From assembly GCF_024345415.1 (NCBI RefSeq), contig NZ_JAGQBB010000006.1, forward strand, positions 1-64,000: a stretch of DNA of 64,000 nt, read 5' to 3'. The notes beneath the pieces are model-generated. The model had not been told where the DNA came from. It did not search any database and worked only from the letters and a program-made list of their open reading frames with translations. The stretch is from Synechococcus sp. Tobar12-5m-g. Lineage in GTDB: Bacteria; Cyanobacteriota; Cyanobacteriia; PCC-6307; Cyanobiaceae. The translations under genes were made by a program, and so were the position numbers. Shown in pieces: positions 33,763-42,051 of this stretch (positions are counted from its first letter, which is position 1; each line of letters begins with the position of its first letter).

Positions 33763-34728
33763 GTGAGCCGTCCCCCTTTCGACCCCTGGCAGTGGCAGCC
33801 ACCGCAGCCCTGCCGCTGGCAGCAACCGGCCTGGTTGATCCGCCTCGACGGCGCCGGGGTGCTGCGCTTCCTCCATGGCCAGACCAGCCAGGATCTGGAG
33901 CGTGCCCGGCCGGGCGCTGTCCTCTCCACCTGCTGCATCACCCCCACGGCCCGGATCCGGGGGCTGGCGGAGGTGCTGGTGGACGCCAGCGGCGCCTGGC
34001 TGCTGATCACTGTCGGTGAGGGTCGCGCGATCCACCAGGCGCTCGATCGGGTGCTGTTCCCCGCCGATCAGGTGGTGCTCGTCGCTCCCCAGGAGGCCAG
34101 GCTGATCACCGTGCTGGCGGCGGGAGACTGGCGCGCGCTGGGGGCGGAACCTGGCAGGGGCTGGCTGCTGGAGGCTCCCAAGCGGGTGGTGCTTCGAGCC
34201 GATCAACCCACCCCCGCCTGGCTGGAGCGCCTGCCGGAGCTTGCGGGGGTGGATCAAGAGCGCTGGCGGCTGCAGCAGGGCGAGCCCGCTCTGCCGGCCG
34301 AGATCAACGACGAGCTGAATCCGTTCGAGTTGGGGTTGGCGGAGCGGGTCAGCCTCAGCAAGGGCTGTTACGTGGGCCAGGAAACCCTCGCCAAGCTCGC
34401 CACCTACGACGGGGTCAAGCAGCAACTGAGGCGCTGGGCCTGGGTCCCTGACCAGGCCCAGCCAGCTGCCGTGGCGGAAGCCCCGGCAGCTGGAGCCCCG
34501 CTGTTCAGCGCCGCCGGCGAGCGGGCCGGACGGATCACCTCCTGCCTGGAGCTGCCCGCCGATGGGGCCCACCCCCGCCGGCTGATCGGCCTGGCCCTGG
34601 TGCGGCGTCAGTTCCTCGCGGAGGGCACCCTGCTGGCCGGCGGCCTGCCGCTGGCGATCTCCACCCCGGCCGGGTTCCAGGCTCCGCCGGTGGGGGCCGG
34701 GAGCTCCGTCGCCGGCAGGGGGTCCTGA
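33763..34728 (+). CDS. ygfZ: Folate-binding YgfZ/GcvT-like protein
   Basis: YgfZ-type proteins bind tetrahydrofolate and help assemble or repair certain Fe-S enzymes. GTG 33763 gives 321 residues. The hallmark KGCYVGQET (about residue 201) carries the conserved cysteine, and DLERARPGAV/LHGQTSQDL represent the GcvT-fold N-terminal domain. The C-terminus (after about residue 280) lies opposite the 3' end of the RecB-like gene over 121 bases. Confidence 0.88.
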   Translation: MSRPPFDPWQWQPPQPCRWQQPAWLIRLDGAGVLRFLHGQTSQDLERARPGAVLSTCCITPTARIRGLAEVLVDASGAWLLITVGEGRAIHQALDRVLFPADQVVLVAPQEARLITVLAAGDWRALGAEPGRGWLLEAPKRVVLRADQPTPAWLERLPELAGVDQERWRLQQGEPALPAEINDELNPFELGLAERVSLSKGCYVGQETLAKLATYDGVKQQLRRWAWVPDQAQPAAVAEAPAAGAPLFSAAGERAGRITSCLELPADGAHPRRLIGLALVRRQFLAEGTLLAGGLPLAISTPAGFQAPPVGAGSSVAGRGS

Positions 34729-36200
34729 GCCAGCAGCCAGCTGGCCACAGCCCAGGTGGCCAGGGTGTCGTCGTGGTTGTAGCGGAGGATCCGCAGCAGG
34801 TTGTGGCGGCTGCCCCGGCCAGGGTGGGTGCCATCGCCGCGCCACTGGCGCCACCAGAGCAGGCAGCGGGCCCCCTCCACCCCCTTCTGGCTCCAGCGGA
34901 AACCGAGCCAGGTGGCCACCGCCTTGAGGCCGTAGCTGTTCACCGGCAGCAGCCAGTGCTGCCGCAGGCGCTGGTGCAGGTCCACCATCCGGGCCCGCAG
35001 CAGCCGCACCTCGTGCTCCGTCGCTCCCTGGCGCTGGGCCAGGCGGGTCAGCCCGATCGATTCGGTTTCGCCGAAATGGAGCAAGGGCCAGCCGGGATGG
35101 CGATCCAGCAAGTTCCGCAGCCGCCGCCAGAGTCGGGCTTCGCCGTGCTCCTGCAACGCCAGGATCGGTTGGTAGGTTGCCGCCTCGGCGTGGCTGGGCC
35201 AGGAGCCATCAGGCTCGCGGGGGATCCGCAGGAAGCCGTGCAGGAAGTCGTCGCGGGCATCGGGATCGGATTCGATGTCGTAGACGAGCACACCCTCAGC
35301 CTGGCTCAACTCGGGCAGGCAGAGCCCAGCGGAGCCGGCGGCCCGGGGGATCCGCAGGGGCACGCCCATTTGCTGCACCTGAGCCTGGGCCACCAACTGG
35401 GCCGCCAGTTCCCGGTGCTGCTCGCCGTGGGCCTCCAACCCATCGGCGAGAGTGTCGGGATCGGCCTCGGCCAGATCGGTGAGGCGTTGCAGCCCCAGTT
35501 CGATCAGCAGCTCCCGGCGCTTGCCACCAACCCCACTCACCTCGCTGAGATGGCCCGAGGCGGCCGCTTCTCGGTCGCAGGCACCACGCCAGGAGCAGAG
35601 CACGCACTTGCGGCGGTCGTTCACCAGGGGGGGTGGCACCCGGGCGTCCAGGTCGTCGGCGAGCCTGGGCAGGGCCTCCTCCAGCTGACGGCTGAGGCCC
35701 GGGGTGAGGGGAAGTTGCTCGCGCTCCTGGCGGCGGCCGTGGCCAGCCACCACGAGGCCATGGCTCACCGCTTCCCCTTGCGTTCCCGCCAGCAGACGCC
35801 CCCAGAAGGTCAGCACCAGGCGGTGTTCGCGGGTGAGGCGCCTGCCCTGGCGGGCCAGGGCAGGCTGGTAGGCATGGTCCCCCCAGCGGCTGCGGCCGGT
35901 CGTGCGCACCAGCAGGGGCGGATGGCCTTCCAGCTGGAGTCCCCCGGGCGTCCGCTCCACCAGCCGCATTCCCACCACGGCGGGGGCGCCGGCCAGGCAG
36001 GCCGCCTCACCCTTGCCGGGACGCTGGCCCAGCAGGCTCACGAAACAACGTTGCTGGTCGTCGAGCTGCAGGGTGCGATGGGCGCTCCACAGCCGTTGCG
36101 CCGGGTCGCCGTGGCGGTCCAGCCAGGCCCGCCGTCGGCAGCGCAACCAGCTGCGCAACAACCGGTCGGTCACGACCTGGGTCTGAACGGCAAGAGGCAT
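34608..36200 (-). CDS. TM0106-family RecB-like nuclease
   Basis: Putative nuclease with two parts. The N-terminal ~200 residues look like a RecB/PD-(D/E)XK-type module (LLRSWLRCRRRAWLDRHGDP at the start) with a cysteine cluster CVLCSWRGACD. The middle has a helix-hairpin-helix-like SGVGGKRRELLIELG. The C-terminal half starts with VLVYDIESDPDARDDF, an RNase H-like/DEDD motif, and continues through LLHFGETESIG to a late RYNHDDTLATWAV. The 530-residue length fits. Cellular role is unknown. Its end overlaps ygfZ by 121 bases, convergently. Confidence 0.8.
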   Translation of the reverse strand: MPLAVQTQVVTDRLLRSWLRCRRRAWLDRHGDPAQRLWSAHRTLQLDDQQRCFVSLLGQRPGKGEAACLAGAPAVVGMRLVERTPGGLQLEGHPPLLVRTTGRSRWGDHAYQPALARQGRRLTREHRLVLTFWGRLLAGTQGEAVSHGLVVAGHGRRQEREQLPLTPGLSRQLEEALPRLADDLDARVPPPLVNDRRKCVLCSWRGACDREAAASGHLSEVSGVGGKRRELLIELGLQRLTDLAEADPDTLADGLEAHGEQHRELAAQLVAQAQVQQMGVPLRIPRAAGSAGLCLPELSQAEGVLVYDIESDPDARDDFLHGFLRIPREPDGSWPSHAEAATYQPILALQEHGEARLWRRLRNLLDRHPGWPLLHFGETESIGLTRLAQRQGATEHEVRLLRARMVDLHQRLRQHWLLPVNSYGLKAVATWLGFRWSQKGVEGARCLLWWRQWRGDGTHPGRGSRHNLLRILRYNHDDTLATWAVASWLLAQDPLPATELPAPTGGAWNPAGVEIASGRPPASRVPSARN

Positions 36201-36302
36201 GGGGCCAGGCTAGGCGCCTGGTGGCCTGCCACCAGGCCGGCACCTCCTTCCCCCCGCTGGCCTTGTCCCCCTGCTACGAGCTTCCTGTCGCTCCCTCGCT
36301 CG

Positions 36303-37772
36303 ATGGTTTCCGCACCCCTCCCCCTGGAGCCCAGCCCGATCAAGTTCGGCACCGATGGCTGGCGCGGCATCCTCGGCGTCGACATCACGGTCGAGCGCCT
36401 GCTGCCGGTGGCGGCTGCCGCGGCCAGGGAACTGGAACGGTCGGCCCCCGTGGATCTGCACAGCCGCGAGGTGGTGATCGGCTACGACCGCCGTTTCCTG
36501 GCACCGGAGCTGGCCGAGGCGATCGCCAGCGCCGTGCGGGGGGCCGGCCTGGAGCCCCTGCTCACCGACACCGCCGTGCCAACACCGGCCTGCAGCTGGG
36601 CAGTGGTGGAGCGGGGCTCGCTGGGGGCGCTGGTGATCACCGCCAGCCACAACCCCCCCGAATGGCTCGGTCTGAAGATCAAGGGCCACTTCGGCGGCTC
36701 GGTGGAAGGGGATTTCACCGCCCGGGTGGAGCAGCGCCTGGAGGCGGGCGGCATCACCGTGCCGATCTCGGGTGACACCCCCCGCTTTGACGGCTGGAGC
36801 GGCTACCTGAACGGCTTGCGCCGCCAGGTGGACACCGCCCGGTTGAGCCAGGGCCTGGAAGCACTCGGCCTGCAAGTGATCGTCGATCCGATGCACGGCT
36901 CCGCCGCTGGTGGTTTGCCAGCCCTTCTCGGAGGCAGCGGTTCCGGGTCCGCGGCGATCCTGGAGATCCGCTCCAACCGGGATCCCCTCTTCGGTGGTCA
37001 CCCCCCCGAACCGCTCGCCCCCTATCTGGGCGAGCTGATCGCCGCGGTGCAGGCCTCCGGCGCAGCTGGCCGGCCGGCGGTGGGGCTCGTGTTCGATGGC
37101 GATGGCGACCGCATCGCCGCCATCGATGAGCACGGCCGCTACTGCAGCACCCAGTTGCTGATGCCACTGCTGATCGACCACCTGGCCCGCGCCCGTTCCC
37201 TGCCCGGAGCGGTGATCAAGACCGTGAGCGGCTCCGACCTGATGCAGCTGGTGGCCGAAGGGCTCGGCAGGCGTGTGATCGAGAAGCCGGTGGGCTTTAA
37301 GTACATCGCCGCCGAAATGCTGACCGGTGACGTGCTCGTCGGCGGTGAGGAATCGGGCGGGGTCGGCTTCGGCGTGCACCTGCCCGAACGGGATGCCCTG
37401 CTGGCCGCCCTGCTGCTGGTGGAGGCGCTGGTGGAGGGAGGCCTGCCCCTCGGGGAGCGGCTCGACCGCCTGCAGGCGGCCCATGGCGGTGGCGGCTCCT
37501 ACGACCGCCTCGATCTGCGCCTGAAGGACATGGCCAGCCGGGAGCACCTGGAGGCCCAGCTGGCGGAAGCCCCGCCGGGAGAGGTGGCGGGAGCAGCGGT
37601 GCAGGAGGTCATCCGCACGGACGGGGTCAAGTTGCGCCTGGGGCCGAGCCACTGGCTGATGCTGCGCTTCTCCGGCACCGAGCCCCTGCTGCGGCTCTAC
37701 TGCGAAGCCCCCACGGCCGAGAGGGTTGAGGCCGTGCTGGCCTGGGCGCGGCACTACGCCGAGGCGGTGTGA
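36303..37772 (+). CDS. Phosphoglucomutase/phosphomannomutase-family protein
   Basis: Alpha-D-phosphohexomutase of 489 residues. Active-site phosphoserine loop ITASHNPPEWLGLKIK (about 100-115), Mg-binding FDGDGDRIA (about 263-271), sugar-binding GGEESGG (about 350-356), and C-terminal phosphate-binding RFSGTEPLLRLY are all present. The substrate (glucose-, mannose- or glucosamine-phosphate) cannot be read from motifs alone. ATG 36303 is preceded by 100 bases without a gene; the stop overlaps the next start by four bases. Confidence 0.9.
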   Translation: MVSAPLPLEPSPIKFGTDGWRGILGVDITVERLLPVAAAAARELERSAPVDLHSREVVIGYDRRFLAPELAEAIASAVRGAGLEPLLTDTAVPTPACSWAVVERGSLGALVITASHNPPEWLGLKIKGHFGGSVEGDFTARVEQRLEAGGITVPISGDTPRFDGWSGYLNGLRRQVDTARLSQGLEALGLQVIVDPMHGSAAGGLPALLGGSGSGSAAILEIRSNRDPLFGGHPPEPLAPYLGELIAAVQASGAAGRPAVGLVFDGDGDRIAAIDEHGRYCSTQLLMPLLIDHLARARSLPGAVIKTVSGSDLMQLVAEGLGRRVIEKPVGFKYIAAEMLTGDVLVGGEESGGVGFGVHLPERDALLAALLLVEALVEGGLPLGERLDRLQAAHGGGGSYDRLDLRLKDMASREHLEAQLAEAPPGEVAGAAVQEVIRTDGVKLRLGPSHWLMLRFSGTEPLLRLYCEAPTAERVEAVLAWARHYAEAV

Positions 37773-38401
37773 CCGGGCTGCTGGTGATCGCCACCGGCAA
37801 TGCCGGCAAGCTCGGCGAGTTCCGCCGGTTCCTGTGCCAGCCGGCCGTCGACCTGGAGCTCCGCCCCCAACCCGAGGGGCTGGAGGTGGAGGAAACAGGC
37901 GCCAGCTTCGCCGCCAACGCGCGCCTCAAGGCGGAGGCGGTGGCGCGGGCCACCGGTGAATGGACCCTGGCCGATGATTCGGGCCTCTCGGTGGAGGCCC
38001 TCGGTGGCGAGCCGGGGATCCGATCGGCGCGCTATGCCCCGACGGATCCGGAGCGAATCGCCCGGTTGTTGCGGGAACTGGAGGCCGCCAACGCCATCGC
38101 AGGCCCGGCCGGCAAGCCCGGCCGGCAAGCCAGGTTCACGGCCGCCCTGGCGGTGGCGGATCCCAGCGGCCGGATCGCCCTTGAGGTGGAGGGGATCTGC
38201 GAAGGGGAGATTCTGAGCGCTCCGCAGGGAACCGGAGGGTTTGGCTACGACCCCGTCTTCTACGTTCCCGAGCTGATGCTCAGCTTCGCCGAGATGGATC
38301 CCGAACAGAAGCGACGGGTGGGCCACCGGGGCCAGGCGCTGCGGGTCCTGCTGCCCAGGCTGGCGGCACTGCTTTCGATGAGCAGCGCCCGGACCGACTA
38401 G
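37769..38401 (+). CDS. rdgB: RdgB/HAM1 non-canonical purine NTP pyrophosphatase
   Basis: Hydrolyses ITP, dITP and XTP to monophosphates and so keeps deaminated purines out of nucleic acids. GTG 37769 gives 210 residues. Motifs: VIATGNAGKLGEF at the N-terminus (NTP-binding), EETGASFAANARLKA, LADDSGLSVEALGG (metal-binding Asp), GFGYDPVFYVPEL and the terminal HRGQAL. It is translationally coupled to the mutase gene (GTGA overlap). Confidence 0.94.
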   Translation: MTGLLVIATGNAGKLGEFRRFLCQPAVDLELRPQPEGLEVEETGASFAANARLKAEAVARATGEWTLADDSGLSVEALGGEPGIRSARYAPTDPERIARLLRELEAANAIAGPAGKPGRQARFTAALAVADPSGRIALEVEGICEGEILSAPQGTGGFGYDPVFYVPELMLSFAEMDPEQKRRVGHRGQALRVLLPRLAALLSMSSARTD

Positions 38402-38429
38402 GACAGAAGGTGACCCGAAGGCCACTCCC

Positions 38430-38594
38430 ATGTCCAAATCCCAGCTCAGTGCCTTCCTGTCCGAGGTGGAAGCCGACCCTGCCCTCAAGCTCCGGGTCGA
38501 GGCCGCCGCCGATGCCAGTGCTGTTGTGCTCATCGGCCAGGAGAGCGGTCACGTGTTCTCCGCGGCCACCCTGGCCCGTCATCTCCGCGGTTGA
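38430..38594 (+). CDS. Nif11-like small protein (54 residues)
   Basis: The frame starts MSKSQLSAFLSEVEADPALK, continues LRVEAAADASAVVLIGQESG, then HVFSAATLARHLRG. This is the Nif11 domain, known from nitrogen-fixation-linked proteins and as the leader region of many cyanobacterial and picocyanobacterial modified peptides (for example prochlorosin-like precursors). It ends right after the leader-like domain, with no Cys/Ser/Thr-rich core, so it is a stand-alone Nif11 protein or an incomplete precursor. GAAGG sits about eight bases before the ATG. No lanthionine synthetase lies within the window. Confidence 0.75.
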   Translation: MSKSQLSAFLSEVEADPALKLRVEAAADASAVVLIGQESGHVFSAATLARHLRG

Positions 38595-38604
38595 TCAAGC
38601 AGCC

Positions 38605-39054
38605 TCAGGGGCCGAGGGCGGCCCGCAACTGCTCCACCCTGCGCCGGTTCACGCCGAGATCGGAATCCCCCAGCCTGGACGCCGAGCGGATTTCAAGCAC
38701 CCCACGCTGGGGATCGGCGGCCAGTTCGAGGTCGTCGATGAAGCCGAAAAGGCTGCTTTCGGCCGTGGCATGGAGGTAGCCAGGGGGTCCTGCAGACTGA
38801 GCCGAGCCTGGTCGATCGGCTTCGATGCGGGCGCCGGGCAGGGCCGCCACCACCGGCCTCAGTTGCTCCAAGGCCGCGACCGGATCGGCGCAGGGCCAGT
38901 CCTCTCGAACGCAGTGGGCTGCAGAAAGGCAGGGTGCGAGCTGGCCGCCCCTCAGACCAAGGCTCTCCGGCACTGGCCCTGCCAGGTGCAGCAGGGAGGC
39001 TTCGGCTGGCAGGGGGAGCCAGAGCAGGATCAACACAAGGAGCAGCCGCACCAT
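38605..39054 (-). CDS. DUF1499 family exported protein
   Basis: The 149 residues begin with a signal peptide (MVRLLLVLILLWLPLPAEAS) and contain the DUF1499 marks: a cysteine segment LAPCLSAAHCVR, YLHATAESSLFGFIDDLEL, and IRSASRLGDSDLGVNRRRVE at the end. The function of the family is unknown. It is two bases downstream of the carotenoid oxygenase, so the two are probably co-transcribed. Confidence 0.85.
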   Translation of the reverse strand: MVRLLLVLILLWLPLPAEASLLHLAGPVPESLGLRGGQLAPCLSAAHCVREDWPCADPVAALEQLRPVVAALPGARIEADRPGSAQSAGPPGYLHATAESSLFGFIDDLELAADPQRGVLEIRSASRLGDSDLGVNRRRVEQLRAALGP

Positions 39055-39055
39055 C

Positions 39056-40537
39056 TCAGCCGGCCTCCACCCAGCTGCCGTGCAGGCCGTGGGGGATGGC
39101 CAGGGGCAGGGGCAGCACCGCCTGCTCGCTGAGGTCGTCGGCGCGGAGGATCACCAGATCGCTGGCGCAGCGGGCCCCATTCCAGACCACCACCAGCAGC
39201 CAGCCGTCGTCCTCTGCGGTTCCTCCGGCTCGCGGCACCATCACCGGTTCGCTGACGAAGCCCCGGGGCGCGGCACTCCAGAGCAGCCGCTCACCGGTGT
39301 CCAGGTCAAGCTTCTCGATCGCCTGCAACGGGGCATTTCCCAGCTCCTTCTCGGTGACCGCCATCCAGGCATGGCGGGCCTTAAGGCCCACCCGTTTGGG
39401 GTTCACCGTGGCGAATTCGCAGCAGCGCTCCTCCAGCACCTCGGTGGAAACGGTGCCGACAGCCAGGTCGATGCGGCAGCGCTTGAGCTGGCCGATCGGC
39501 AGGGTGGCGAAGTCCACGTCGCGGAAGTCCACACCTGGGCCGATCGACGGGAAGTCGGCATAGAAGATCGAATCCACCACCACCGTGCCGGCGGCGCCAA
39601 CGCCGGGCTCCTCGTAGGCGTTGAGGTGGTGAAACACGAAACCCTCGGGAGCTGGCACCTGCAGCGCCTCACCTTCGCCGGAGCGGGGCACCAGCCAGAA
39701 CTCGCCGGGCACACCGGGCTTGGAGCCCAGGCACTGGGCGGCCCCCTTGAGGCCGAACACGAAGCCAAGCGGATTGAACGACACGGCGTTCTGGAGGAAC
39801 ACGGCCCATTGGGGCGTGATCGCGAAATCATGCAGGAAGGCGAATCCCTTGAACTGGCGTTTCTGATCCGCCACCAGGGCTCCAGACTCGGCGCCTTCGG
39901 CGTCGAATTCCATCAGCCGGATCGTGCTGCGCGGTCCGGCCTTGACGCCGAAGGTGACCATGCGCCGGCCGCCGTGATGGCCGGGATCAAAGCGTGGGTG
40001 GGCGCTGAAGGCCTCAGCAGTGGCCAGGGTGCCGCCGAGGAGATCGATGCCCTTGGTGTCAAGCGTTTCGGGGTCGAGGGCGTGGGGAGAGCTGGCCTCC
40101 CACAGGGCCAGCAGCTTGTCCCCTAGCCGCACCACATGGGTGTTGGCGATGTTCTTGAGCCGCAGGTCGAAGGCATTGGCCACGGGCCCGCCGGGCTTCT
40201 GGGTGCCGAACACGCCGCGGTAGGTGAACTGGCCCGCCTCCTCTTCCGCCTGCCAGCCCTCCGTGCGCACGAAGCGGTTGGTGAGGTGAGCCGCGCCGGC
40301 CTCGAACCGCAGGGCGGTGATCATGCCGTCACCATCGAAGGGATGATGCACCCAGCGGCCGCCCCGCTCCAGCCGCCCCGGCCCATTGCGATACAGGGTG
40401 CCGCTCAGCTCGGCCGGGATCGTGCCCGAACTGGCCTCCTGGCCCACAGCGGTGAGCTCGCTGCCCACATTGCGGAAGGCACTGGCCCAGTCGGCGCGGT
40501 CGTAGTCGGTGGCTGGGCGGCTGGGGGCGACGGTCAT
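39056..40537 (-). CDS. Carotenoid oxygenase (RPE65/CCD family)
   Basis: Non-haem iron dioxygenase family that cleaves carotenoids or apocarotenoids. ATG 40537 gives 493 residues. The four iron-binding histidines can be placed in FSAHPRFDP, FLHDFAIT, FHHLNAYEE and the C-terminal IPHGLHGSW. N-terminal GTLYRNGPGRLERGG and HPFDGDGMI are typical. Which bond is cut (for example 15,15' in apocarotenals) is not readable. DUF1499 follows after two bases. Confidence 0.9.
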   Translation of the reverse strand: MTVAPSRPATDYDRADWASAFRNVGSELTAVGQEASSGTIPAELSGTLYRNGPGRLERGGRWVHHPFDGDGMITALRFEAGAAHLTNRFVRTEGWQAEEEAGQFTYRGVFGTQKPGGPVANAFDLRLKNIANTHVVRLGDKLLALWEASSPHALDPETLDTKGIDLLGGTLATAEAFSAHPRFDPGHHGGRRMVTFGVKAGPRSTIRLMEFDAEGAESGALVADQKRQFKGFAFLHDFAITPQWAVFLQNAVSFNPLGFVFGLKGAAQCLGSKPGVPGEFWLVPRSGEGEALQVPAPEGFVFHHLNAYEEPGVGAAGTVVVDSIFYADFPSIGPGVDFRDVDFATLPIGQLKRCRIDLAVGTVSTEVLEERCCEFATVNPKRVGLKARHAWMAVTEKELGNAPLQAIEKLDLDTGERLLWSAAPRGFVSEPVMVPRAGGTAEDDGWLLVVVWNGARCASDLVILRADDLSEQAVLPLPLAIPHGLHGSWVEAG

Positions 40538-40726
40538 CGGGCGGGCACCGCGAAGGCTTGCAGGCTCCCCATCATCACGTAACGAACCGTTAAGGCGTGG
40601 CTGCGGGTCCTGGGGCAATTCCTTTAACCAGCTTGTGACCAAACGCAAGGGGAGAGAGGGCGATCAAGGGCCGGCCACGGCGGGGTGAGAGAACCCACAG
40701 GGGCGTCGCCCCCTTTGGCCGGTGGC
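40538..40726. other. Intergenic region between the carotenoid oxygenase and anti-sigma genes
   Basis: No gene is supported here. It would contain the promoter of the carotenoid oxygenase (minus strand). A GGGGC-GTC-GCCCC hairpin lies near 40704-40716, close to the end of the anti-sigma gene, but it lacks a T-tract in the right direction, so it is not called a terminator. Confidence 0.5.
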
Positions 40727-41449
40727 TCAGAGGCTGCTGGTGAGCACGAAGGGGCCGGTGGGCTTCGCTCCGACCGGATCGTTTTCCACGCTCACGCTCA
40801 CGCTGGTGGCCAGGCTGGTGGGCATCGGCGGGATCAACATCGCCACATGGCCCTGCTCGGTTGGCAGGAAGGAAACGCATCCCACCTTCTCGCCGCCCAC
40901 GGTGGCCCAGAGCCGGTAGACGTGGTGGGGCGGCGGCGGTGGCAGGTGATTCAGCATCAGCACGTTGTGGGTGGGATTGCCCGTCACCATCACCTCACCA
41001 CTGGCCTGGAGGCCGGGTTCGGCAGCCTCCAACGGGAGTCGCCTGCTCAACCCCGGGGTGTCGGATGACCATCCAGGGGCTTGGGCTTGGAGCTGGGTCT
41101 GGATCTGAGCCAGTTGCTGGCGGGTCTGGCGCAGCTCGAGGCCAAGGCCCACCAGGGCCAGGCTCAGCAGCGCCAGTATCACCCACCCCAGGGATCTGGC
41201 CTGGCTGCGATGGGCTGGCTGGGCCAGCAAGCGCTGGCGCAACCGGGGCGGCGGCAGGGCAGCCACCGGCAGGGCGAGGGGCAGCAGCTCCAGGGTGGTC
41301 TGGAATTCGCTCAGCCGCTCCTGCAGGGCAGGATTCTGCTGAAGCAGTTCCGCCAGTTTCTGACGCTCGGCCCCATCGAGATCGCCGAGCGCCTGGCCGG
41401 CCAGCAGGGCGTCAATCTCGGCTCCAGAGGGTGGGTTGTGGGGGTTCAT
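40727..41449 (-). CDS. Anti-sigma factor (RskA-like)
   Basis: Single-pass membrane protein likely to hold the adjacent sigma factor. The 240 residues show an N-terminal zinc-free anti-sigma domain with acidic helix (SGAEIDALLAGQALGDLDGA, then KLAELLQQNPALQERL). A transmembrane segment lies around LGWVILALLSLALVGLGLEL (about 85-104) and the external C-terminal domain is of the RskA type (EVMVTGNPTHNVLMLNHLPP, then VYRLWATVGGEKV). It overlaps the sigma gene by four bases (ATGA). Confidence 0.88.
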   Translation of the reverse strand: MNPHNPPSGAEIDALLAGQALGDLDGAERQKLAELLQQNPALQERLSEFQTTLELLPLALPVAALPPPRLRQRLLAQPAHRSQARSLGWVILALLSLALVGLGLELRQTRQQLAQIQTQLQAQAPGWSSDTPGLSRRLPLEAAEPGLQASGEVMVTGNPTHNVLMLNHLPPPPPHHVYRLWATVGGEKVGCVSFLPTEQGHVAMLIPPMPTSLATSVSVSVENDPVGAKPTGPFVLTSSL

Positions 41450-42051
41450 GGCTGGTTCCGGAAATCGATCAGCAGCTCCCGAAGACGGATCAGCCCCTGG
41501 CGGGAGCGGGTCTTGATGGTGCCGAGGGGCTGCTGGAGTTTTTCGCTGATCGCCGATTGACTCAGCCCCTCGTAATAGGCCATCTCCAGCACCTGGCGTT
41601 GGTTGGCGGGGATCGCCTCGAGGGCCGTTCGGACCCGCTCGGCCAGATCGTCCGCTTCGACCCTGGCCTGGGGATCGGGCACGCCCGCTGGAAACAGCTG
41701 CTCTGACCACCGTTGCACCAGTTGCCAGCGGTTCTTGCGCTGGTTGATCCGGTTGATCGCCATCGATCGGGTCAACAGCAGGAGGTAGGCCAGCAGCGGC
41801 CCGCGGGAGGGTTCGTAGCGATCCTGCCGCCAGAAGCGCAGAAAAACGTCATGACAGAGATCTTCCGCCTCCGAGCTGTTGCGGCAGAGGCGCAGGGCCA
41901 GGCGATACACAGGGCCCGCGTAGGTGTCGTACAGCCCGGCCAGGTCGTCGAATGGCGGAGTCCGGTGCGGTTGATCCTGCTCCCGCTGAGTCAAGGCACG
42001 GGGCAAGGGGTCGATGGCGTCCCATGGTGTTGGTGGTTCAGCTCCCGTCAT
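41446..42051 (-). CDS. ECF-type RNA polymerase sigma factor
   Basis: Group IV sigma factor of 201 residues. Region 2 is visible in LAGLYDTYAGPVYRLALRLC, then SEAEDLCHDVFLRFWRQ, and region 4 in AIPANQRQVLEMAYYEGLSQ, then ISEKLQQPLGTIKTRSRQGL (helix-turn-helix). No extra domains. The start ATG overlaps the stop of the EamA gene by four bases and its end overlaps the anti-sigma gene, so three genes are tightly coupled. Its target promoters are unknown; the divergent redox genes are candidates by position. Confidence 0.9.
   Translation of the reverse strand: MTGAEPPTPWDAIDPLPRALTQREQDQPHRTPPFDDLAGLYDTYAGPVYRLALRLCRNSSEAEDLCHDVFLRFWRQDRYEPSRGPLLAYLLLLTRSMAINRINQRKNRWQLVQRWSEQLFPAGVPDPQARVEADDLAERVRTALEAIPANQRQVLEMAYYEGLSQSAISEKLQQPLGTIKTRSRQGLIRLRELLIDFRNQP

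Noticed and set aside
40700-40720. GC-rich hairpin considered as terminator of the anti-sigma gene
   Set aside because: Three-base loop, no T-run on the correct side, and overlap with the region just after the stop; not convincing.
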